The notes beneath the pieces were generated by a model. The model ran no database searches, had not been told where the DNA came from, and saw only the letters and a program-made list of their open reading frames with translations. Of a stretch of 8,012 nucleotides of DNA, positions 1-6,300 are shown piece after piece. The stretch is from Planctomycetota bacterium (GTDB taxonomy: Bacteria; Planctomycetota; Planctomycetia; Pirellulales; Pirellulaceae): assembly GCA_026692885.1 (NCBI GenBank), contig JAPLNJ010000890.1, positions 1-8,012 on the forward strand, written 5' to 3'. Each line of letters starts with the position of its first letter. Within the stretch, counting starts at the first letter, position 1. Both the position numbers and the translations under genes were made by a program.

Positions 1-160
1 GTACATCGGCGCTGCGCTTGATGTACCCTACTTGATCACTGTACATCGGCGCTGCGCTTGATGTACCCTACTTGATCACGGTACATCGGCGCTGCGCTTG
101 ATGTACCCTACTTGATCACGGTACATCGGCGCTGCGCTTGATGTACCCTACTTGATCACA
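1..160. repeat. Four tandem copies of a 40-bp hairpin unit overlapping a gene end
   Basis: Four head-to-tail units lie at 1-40, 41-80, 81-120 and 121-160. The first 39 bases are identical in all four; only base 40 varies (T, G, G, A). Each unit begins GTACATC and has its reverse complement GATGTAC at unit positions 20-26, with an inner GCG/CGC stem around CTG, so each can form a hairpin of about 26 nt. In units 3 and 4 an extra G-C pair lengthens the stem. Unit positions 28-39 (CCTACTTGATCA then C) contain, on the minus strand, the last three codons and the TAG stop of the neighbouring GH38-like gene in unit 4. The array may continue past the window's left edge. There is no T-run, so it is not a classical intrinsic terminator. 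It could still act as an mRNA 3' stabiliser or a REP-like element. Confidence 0.95.
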
Positions 161-2856
161 TAGCTCGCCGGGGCGAAGGCTGACAGGTTCGCCTCAAAGG
201 TATCCCCCTTTGCCTCCAACGGTTCGCCAGTTGCCTGGCCGCGGAGATCGACCGGCTGCACATGCTTCGCCGACATGCCGTTGGGCAACTGCACGCGGCA
301 CTTGCCGGTTTGGCCAGCTTGTTCCCACAACCGCAGCAGTACGCCCGGGCCGTCGGGGTGTGGGCCGAAGGCCGTCACCGCCACGCCCTTGCGGCCTAGT
401 TCCAAGCCCGCTTGCGTCGCCGGCAGCGTGCCTGAGGCACCCTCGCAGGCCGCTGCCAGGAGCGGGAACCGCGACTCCTGCGAAGGCGTGACCAGGGCCG
501 CTTCCGGCTGATACTCGCCGATCGCCCACAACCGGACTCGCGACGTCCAGGTGCCTTCATTCCACATCCGGAAATTGGTCGTCCACTGGTTGTTGAACAG
601 GTTCACATACGCCGCTGGCCGCTGCGGCACAAAGTCCAGCGAATACTTCCAGCATCCCGGCGTATCGAGGCTGATCAGCGGATTGTCGATGGAGCACAGC
701 CCCACGCCGCGTCCCTGCGGGTCGGTAATCGTCAAGCCGCTGTTCACGCCAAACAGGTGCCGGTTTGTGCCGCGGACGACATCCTTGGCCGGATCGACAA
801 GCGAGGCCAATCGTCCGAGCCGGAACTGCGGTGCAGCGACTTTGCACGGCAAGCAAATCCAGCCCGCTTCGGGCCACGGATCGGCCGGCTTGTCGTGCAG
901 CGTGACTTCGAGGTCCGCATAAGGCTTGTCGCCATACAGGACCAACTTGGTCGTCACGGCGTGGGGCAGGTCGGCGCTGGCGGCGGATGCCATAATCGCC
1001 GTGACCGACACCGGGGTCTTCTCGAACGTCAGCTGGCAGTTCTTCGGCGAAGCGGCCCGATACGGCACTTGATCGGCCGGAGGCAAGTTCGGCTTACCGA
1101 GTTCGTTGAAGGCCCAATCCGCATTGATCTTGATGTACGCCTTGACGAACGCCTGGGTGTTGTTCGCGTCGAAACGCTCATACAGATACTGGCCGAAACC
1201 GTGCGGAGCGGCCGCGTCGACCAATTCGCGGCCCGTGCGTTTGTCGATCAAGGAACGGACGGCCCCGCAGGCCGGGTCGAGGGTCGCCTTGAAGCACGCG
1301 TTCTCGATGGTCGCGGCCTGCGGATCGGCGCTCAGGGACGGCAGGATCGGCGGCGTCTTGACCGGGACGTACGTGCGATAGCCTAGCGGTGGGACTTGGT
1401 CGGCGAGGAAACGCAACTGGCCATTTTTCACTTCCACGGGCACGACCTCTTGACCCCCCAACGCTTGGAGGGCGGTGACGTCCTGCCGGTCTGTCTTGAC
1501 GGTCACCAGGTCGGACCGCTGCCACGGCAGCGGGTTGTAGACGGTAATCCGCCAGCCGGCGACGCTGACGGCCCCGGCCAAGGCGGCCAAATCGCGGTCC
1601 AGGACCGGCGCGATCAGATTACGGGCAGTTTCGATATAGGCGGTGTGTTCCTTCCACGAGTCTTCCAGGCGTCGGAAGAAGCCCTGGCTGCGCTGCGTCC
1701 GGAAGGCGTCGTTGTAGAAGAACTTGCGGTCACCAGAGTACTTCGTAACCCAGTACAGCGCGCCGCCCCAGGTGTGCTCGCCGTACAGCAGACTCTGTTC
1801 GTAGGCCGCGGCGACGGTGTCTGTCGCGGCCGGCAGCTGCACGCCCCAAGCGTTCAGTTGCGTGTGCAGGGACTCGGTGGCAGTCATCGCCGGCCGGATG
1901 TTCCGCGCCAGCTTGGCTCCGGCCGGATCGCACATCGGACCGTGAATCCAGGTGTCAGGCATGTCACCGCGGACCACCGGCAGGTTCGGCTTTTCGGCCA
2001 GAATTCCGTCCGCAAAATCCGACAATCGCCCGATGCGGACTTTCACGCCGGGCAGCTTCTGCTTGGCTTCTTCCAGAACTTTCTTGACCTCCTCCGGCGT
2101 CGGCGGGCCATGGTTGTCGCCGGTATGGATCAACGCCAACCACGTCTTGTACGGCCAGTCCGGCGGCGGGATCAGCCCGGTGCCATAGCCCTCGGCCGAG
2201 TAAAATGTCAGCAGTCGCGAGCCGTCGGGACCTTCCCACCAGAACAGCGTGGGAACCTGGGGCGAGCGGCAAGCCGCGTTGCAGCCGATGTGCAGGAGAT
2301 CCACGCCCGCGTGCCGCAGCAGCGTGGGCATGATCCACGAGTGACTGGGCACATCCGTCATCTTGGCGTCGCGGGGCAACGCTAATCCTGCCGACCGAGA
2401 CAGTTGCGAGGCAAACCCCAAACCGCGTACCAGATCCTCGGCCTCCAGTAATTCGGTGTGCGTGGTGAACGGCAAGGCATGCACCACGAACCGGCCGTCC
2501 TGGAAGGCCCGCTGGATCCTCTGCTTGCGCTCCGGCGTTTGACCCTCCCAGTCCTCCGCGATCTTTTTCATCGGCCAACCGGGAATCGTCCAGGCAAACT
2601 GCTGCGCCGGCGGCAGGTCGCGGTTGCGGTCGCAGACATCCAACGCCTGGTCGATCATCTTGGTGCGGTACCGCAGCACGACGTCCTTGGCCATGTCGGT
2701 GTAGCCGATGTCGAAATGCGTCTTGAAGACGATCACCAGTTGATCGACCGGACCGGCGGCCTGAACGGTAAACGCTGAGGCCAGACATAGCACCAGAGCC
2801 CAACCGACTCGCTTCGCCACCGGATACCCGTTGTTTGCTGACGCAGGCGTGTTCAT
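148..2856 (-). CDS. GH38-like alpha-mannosidase family protein (DUF5054-type), exported
   Basis: This encodes a 902-residue predicted glycoside hydrolase of the GH38-like (alpha-mannosidase) superfamily, most like the DUF5054 group. The start at 2856 is chosen because GGAGGA lies 4 nt upstream and a signal peptide follows directly: basic residues K15-R16, a hydrophobic stretch at about 17-31, and a likely cut after VQA near residue 33. The open frame continues upstream to 2970 but that part lacks protein-like features. The catalytic domain spans roughly residues 38-370. Candidate zinc ligands are H47 and D49 (KTHFDIGYTD), D168 (TDVPSHSW, also the candidate nucleophile) and H361 (YGEHTWGG), by analogy with the His/Asp/Asp/His set of GH38. 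Other notable segments are FTTHTE (130-135), HIGCNAAC (189-196) and HTGDNHGPP (244-252). From about residue 510 the IENACFKATLDPACG and DKRTGREL segments resemble the beta-rich C-terminal part of GH38 enzymes. The length is normal for the family and I see no frameshift. The substrate is unproven, and alpha-mannoside cleavage is inference. The stop codon lies inside the last unit of the tandem array. Confidence 0.92.
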   Translation of the reverse strand: MNTPASANNGYPVAKRVGWALVLCLASAFTVQAAGPVDQLVIVFKTHFDIGYTDMAKDVVLRYRTKMIDQALDVCDRNRDLPPAQQFAWTIPGWPMKKIAEDWEGQTPERKQRIQRAFQDGRFVVHALPFTTHTELLEAEDLVRGLGFASQLSRSAGLALPRDAKMTDVPSHSWIMPTLLRHAGVDLLHIGCNAACRSPQVPTLFWWEGPDGSRLLTFYSAEGYGTGLIPPPDWPYKTWLALIHTGDNHGPPTPEEVKKVLEEAKQKLPGVKVRIGRLSDFADGILAEKPNLPVVRGDMPDTWIHGPMCDPAGAKLARNIRPAMTATESLHTQLNAWGVQLPAATDTVAAAYEQSLLYGEHTWGGALYWVTKYSGDRKFFYNDAFRTQRSQGFFRRLEDSWKEHTAYIETARNLIAPVLDRDLAALAGAVSVAGWRITVYNPLPWQRSDLVTVKTDRQDVTALQALGGQEVVPVEVKNGQLRFLADQVPPLGYRTYVPVKTPPILPSLSADPQAATIENACFKATLDPACGAVRSLIDKRTGRELVDAAAPHGFGQYLYERFDANNTQAFVKAYIKINADWAFNELGKPNLPPADQVPYRAASPKNCQLTFEKTPVSVTAIMASAASADLPHAVTTKLVLYGDKPYADLEVTLHDKPADPWPEAGWICLPCKVAAPQFRLGRLASLVDPAKDVVRGTNRHLFGVNSGLTITDPQGRGVGLCSIDNPLISLDTPGCWKYSLDFVPQRPAAYVNLFNNQWTTNFRMWNEGTWTSRVRLWAIGEYQPEAALVTPSQESRFPLLAAACEGASGTLPATQAGLELGRKGVAVTAFGPHPDGPGVLLRLWEQAGQTGKCRVQLPNGMSAKHVQPVDLRGQATGEPLEAKGDTFEANLSAFAPASYVIK

Positions 2857-2860
2857 AGGT

Positions 2861-2866
2861 TCCTCC
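2861..2866 (-). promoter_or_regulatory. Ribosome binding site of the GH38-like gene
   Basis: Read on the minus strand this is GGAGGA, followed by ACCT and then ATG at 2856-2854. The strong Shine-Dalgarno match and short spacing decide the start codon. An in-frame ATG three codons upstream overlaps this site and is therefore an unlikely start. Confidence 0.8.
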
Positions 2867-2942
2867 ATTTCGAGACGGAAAGCAGCGCTCAGACGCCCAC
2901 CGAGGTTCTTGTCCAGCACACAATTGCCGGACGCGGCCGTAA

Positions 2943-3053
2943 GGCGAGCGGCAGGAAATAACGTACCCAATTTAATGTAGGATGGTCTTCCAAGACCGTC
3001 CCGATCGGACTGGAAAGGCCGACCTACGGGTAAGTTATTTCCTGCCGCTCGCC
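2943..3053. mobile_element. MITE-like element 1 with 26-bp terminal inverted repeats and TAA flanks
   Basis: This is a 111-bp non-coding element. Its left terminus, 2943-2968, is the reverse complement of 3028-3053 with one mismatch; the outermost 20 bp (beginning GGCGAGCGGCAGG) are perfect. Both ends are flanked by TAA in direct orientation (2940-2942 and 3054-3056), which fits a 3-bp target-site duplication. The interior (2977-3027) is itself an imperfect palindrome running from GTAGG to CCTAC. It includes a tight hairpin at 2981-3000 (GGTCTT/AAGACC core) and the 8-bp palindrome CCGATCGG at 3001-3008. There is no open reading frame for a transposase, so any mobility would need one acting in trans. 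From memory, similar GTAGG...CCTAC palindromes recur in planctomycete intergenic regions; this needs checking by search. Confidence 0.75.
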
Positions 3054-3101
3054 TAACAGGTCGGGTACAGTTTTGCCGGAACGGGCGTCGGGGTCAACTA
3101 A

Positions 3102-3220
3102 GGATCGCGAAACGAATTAGTGTCGGGTCTTCAAAGTAGCCATCACGCTCCGCGTGATGGCATGTCATCTCGCGGAGCGAGATGACCACATTCTTGCGAC
3201 AGTTGTTTCTTTCGCGATCC
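3102..3220. mobile_element. MITE-like element 2 with 11-bp terminal inverted repeats and TAA flanks
   Basis: This is a 119-bp non-coding element. The left end GGATCGCGAAA (3102-3112) is the exact reverse complement of TTTCGCGATCC (3210-3220). TAA lies immediately outside each end (3099-3101 and 3221-3223); CTAAGG can be read at both junctions (3098-3103 and 3220-3225). Further in, a TGTCG on the left (3121-3125) matches the reverse complement of the CGACA on the right, which hints at a longer degenerate inverted repeat. The centre holds the two hairpins described separately. There is no coding capacity. An alternative reading is a structured regulatory element that happens to be symmetric. 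Confidence 0.65.
3139..3186. repeat. Pair of REP-like perfect hairpins with complementary cores
   Basis: Hairpin 1 (3139-3161) has a perfect 10-bp stem, GCCATCACGC pairing with GCGTGATGGC, around the loop TCC. Two bases later, hairpin 2 (3164-3186) has a perfect 10-bp stem, GTCATCTCGC pairing with GCGAGATGAC, around the loop GGA. The core of hairpin 1 (CGCTCCGCG) is the exact reverse complement of the core of hairpin 2 (CGCGGAGCG). The pair therefore looks like two inverted copies of one palindromic unit, in the manner of REP/BIME elements. It sits in the centre of MITE-like element 2, about 125 bp upstream of the plus-strand start codon. Confidence 0.85.
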
Positions 3221-3240
3221 TAAGGGAGCGGGAACACCGC

Positions 3241-3269
3241 TTGTCTTCCTCATTGCCAGGGGACAGAAT
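3241..3269 (+). promoter_or_regulatory. Weak candidate promoter for the propeller gene
   Basis: TTGTCT (3241-3246) and CAGAAT (3264-3269) are separated by 17 bp, and each matches the sigma-70 consensus at four of six positions. The site lies in the unique DNA between element 2 and the gene. Matches of this quality arise by chance, so this is only a candidate. Confidence 0.25.
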
Positions 3270-3297
3270 GGTCGCTTCATTCCACCGAAAACTTCTT

Positions 3298-3301
3298 GGA
3301 G
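3298..3301 (+). promoter_or_regulatory. Ribosome binding site deciding the propeller gene start
   Basis: GGAG lies 9 nt before the ATG at 3311. The in-frame TTG at 3296 overlaps this GGAG and the ATG at 3302 abuts it, so neither could use it. This supports 3311 as the start. Confidence 0.5.
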
Positions 3302-3310
3302 ATGCGAGCC

Positions 3311-6300
3311 ATGCACGGACGGACAGGGTGCCATCATTTGGCAGCGGTGTTGCTCCTGAGATGCGGCCCACGTCCAATCCTGGGTGCGATCTTGGCAGTG
3401 GTGACACTGCTTGGTACATCGGCTGCGGCCGCCGACTGGCCCACCTACCGCAAGGATGTGGCCCGCAGCGGCATCACAGACGACAAGCTGGCCTTGCCGC
3501 TGGCCGAGAACTGGGTGTTTCAAACGCGGTATCCGCCGCAGCCGGCGTGGGGCGATCCGAAGCCGGTGGCGGTCGAAAAGATTCTTGAACTCCGCCGCGT
3601 GCATTTCGACGATGTGTTTCAGGTCGTGGGTGTCGACGGCGCTGTCTACTTTGGCTCATCAGCCAACGGCAAGCTCTATTGCCTCGACGCCAGCACGGGC
3701 CAGATCCGGTGGACCAAACTGACCGGCGGGCCAATTCGTTTGGCCCCCACAGTGGCCGAAGGCCGCGTGTACGTCGCCTCGGACGATGGCTGGGTGCGTT
3801 GCCTGCAGGCCCAGGATGGGGCGGAGATCTGGAAGTTCCGCGCAGCACCGGAAGAACGGCGGGTGTTGGGCCACGGCCAGCTCTGCTCGCTGTGGCCGTC
3901 GCGGACCGGCGTGCTGGTGGACCACGGCGTGGCCTACTTCGCCGCCGGGATCTTCCCGGCGGAGGGCGTCTTCCTGTACGCGGTGAACGCGGCCGATGGC
4001 CAGCTGTTGTGGCGGAACGGCAGCACCGGCGAGAATCCGCAGAGCCGGGTGTCGCCGCAGGGCTACCTGTTGGCTTCGCAGACGGCCCTGTACGCGCCGA
4101 TGGGCCGGATTTCGCCGGCTGCGTTCAATCGGGCTGACGGGCGGCTGCTGTACGAGACCGGGTTCGGCAGGACCGCTGGCGGAACCTACGCGCTGCTGGC
4201 CGGCGGCCAGGTCTACACCGGCACCGAGGCACTGGTCGCCTTTGATCAACAGACTCGCGATCAATTCGCTGTCTTTCCCGGCCGCAAGATTATCGTCACG
4301 GACAAGACGTTTTACGTGGCGACCAACACCGAGTTGCAGGCGCTCGATCGCCAAACGAAGGCCACCGTCTGGAAGACGCCCTGCCCACTGGCGGACGAAC
4401 TGATCCTGGCGGGCGACGTGCTGGTGGCGGGCGGGGCGAACCGGATCATGGCCGTCGCCACGGAAAAAGGCGAAGTGCGCTGGAACGCCGAGGTGGTTGG
4501 GGCCGCCAAGGGCCTGGCGGTCGTCGACGGCCGGTTGCTGGTCAGCACCGACCGCGGTCGGATTTACGGCTTCGGGTCGGCGGACGCCGCGCGGCACGGC
4601 ACCGTTACGGAACCCGCGAAGGAAAACCCGCTCGCCGATTCGCCACAGAACGCGCTGCTCGCGCGGGCTGCCGAGGCAATCCTGAAACGGACGGGGCTGC
4701 AACGGGGTTACTGTCTGATGCTGGGTTGTGAGACCGGAAAGTTGGCGTTGGAACTGGCACGCCGCTCGGAGTTGTCCATCTATGTCGTCTCCCCGGACGC
4801 GGACAAAGTCGCGGCCGCGCGGCAGGCGATCGACGAGGCGGGCCTCTATGGGAAAAGGGTTTGCGTCGAGCAGTGGCCGTGGGACCGGATTCCCTATGCG
4901 GATTACTTTGCGAATCTGGTCGTCTCTGAAACGGCCGTCCTTACCGGCCAGTGGCCGGGCGATCCGCAGGAAGCCTTGCGCATGCTCAAGCCGCACGGCG
5001 GGACGCTGATGATCGGACAACCCGCCGGAACCGCGGAGGGCGTGCAGCCGCTCCCGGAGCCAACAGCGCGGGGCTGGCTGCAACACCCGGCGCTGGCCGG
5101 TGGTCAGGTCGTCCGCGAGGACGGCACCTGGGTCACCCTGGTCCGCGGACCGCTGCCGGGCGCCGGCAACTGGACGCACCAGTACGCCAATTCGGCCAAC
5201 ACGGCCTGCGGTGATGATCAGCGCGTCAAGGCTCCGTTGGGGCTCTTGTGGTTCGGTCTGCCGGGCCCGGCCGATATGGTGAACCGCCACGAACGGGCCG
5301 CCGGACCGGTGTCGCTGGATGGCCGCATGTTTGTGCAGGGCGAGAACGTCGTCATGGCGTACGACATCTACAACGGCCAGCGATTGTGGTACCGCGAGCT
5401 TCCCGGCGCACGGCGCGTCAACGCTTCGCACGATGGCAGCAACTTCGCCGTAGGACCGCGCGGGCTGTTCGTCGGTTGTGGTGAGGCCTGCCTGCGGCTG
5501 GACGTGGCCACCGGCGAGACGCGAGCCACCTACCCGATGGCCGCCGCCCCCGGCGGTTTCCGGCGCTGGGGCACACTGGCCACCGTCGGCAAGTTCCTGG
5601 TCGGCACCCGTGCCGCCGGGGTCGGCCTGAGCGACCGCGTGGTGGCGATCGATGCGGAGACCGACCAGGAGGTCTGGCATTACGATGCCCCCGTGATCTC
5701 GCACAATACCGTCGCCATCGCGGACGGCCAGGTGTTCCTGGTGACTTCGAAGACTACGGAGGAGCAACGCCAGGCCGCCCTCGAACAACAGCGGCAGTTG
5801 ATTCGCGAGTTGCCAGAGGCGCAACGCGAACAAGCCGAGAAAGCTTTGGCCAAGCCCGTCGTGCGACTGGTGGTGGCCTTGGACGCGAATACGGGCGCGG
5901 TGCGCTGGCAGACGCCGTTGGATCTCACGCACTGCGGCGACAACGTGGCTGCGATGGTTCAGAATGGAGCACTGGTGGTGTTTGGCGTGTACCTGGACGG
6001 GCACCTCTGGCAACAGTTCTTCGCCGGCCAATTCGCCACGCGGCGTGTGACGGTTTTGGCGGGCAAAGACGGCAAGCTGCTCTGGTCAAAACCGATCGGC
6101 TATCGCGTCCGGCCGCTGATCATTGGCGACACGCTGCACGCCGAACCGTGGGCCTTCGACTTGCAGACCGGCGCGCAGAAGATGCGGATTCATCCCGTCA
6201 CCGGCGCGGAGGCCGGCTGGCAATTCGCCCGGCCCGGCCATCACTGCGGCTGCCCAAGCGCCGCGCCGCACTGCTTGTTCTTCCGGTCCTGGAACTTGGG

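Larger units (their letters stand above)
2857..3310. other. Divergent intergenic region filled with miniature repeats
   Basis: This 454-bp spacer lies between the start codons of the two divergent genes, so it must hold both promoters. It contains two MITE-like elements (2943-3053 and 3102-3220), separated by about 48 bp, plus a short unique segment next to each gene. I find no credible coding sequence in it. The open frames that cross it are extensions or shadows of the two large genes. No convincing sigma-70-type promoter is visible for the minus-strand gene in the 86 bp between its start and the first element. Confidence 0.8.

Noticed and set aside
1..160. Possible CRISPR array
   Set aside because: The units are directly contiguous with 39 of 40 bases identical and no unique spacers, so this is a tandem repeat.
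1396..2385. 329-codon open frame on the plus strand
   Set aside because: It is antisense to the catalytic domain of the GH38-like gene, where the zinc-site motifs are clearly encoded on the minus strand.
2857..2970. N-terminal extension of the GH38-like protein to 2970
   Set aside because: It would place 38 residues before a clear signal peptide, would read through the terminal repeat of MITE-like element 1, and would ignore the strong GGAGGA site just before the ATG at 2856.
3296..3310. TTG or earlier ATG start for the propeller protein
   Set aside because: The TTG at 3296 and the ATG at 3302 overlap or abut the only Shine-Dalgarno-like GGAG. The ATG at 3311 has workable spacing. The difference is only 3 to 5 residues, so this remains a mild preference.
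3659..6031. 790-codon open frame on the minus strand
   Set aside because: It is antisense to the well-supported propeller gene. Its translation is rich in Arg, Gln and His with no domain signature, as expected of a GC-rich shadow frame.
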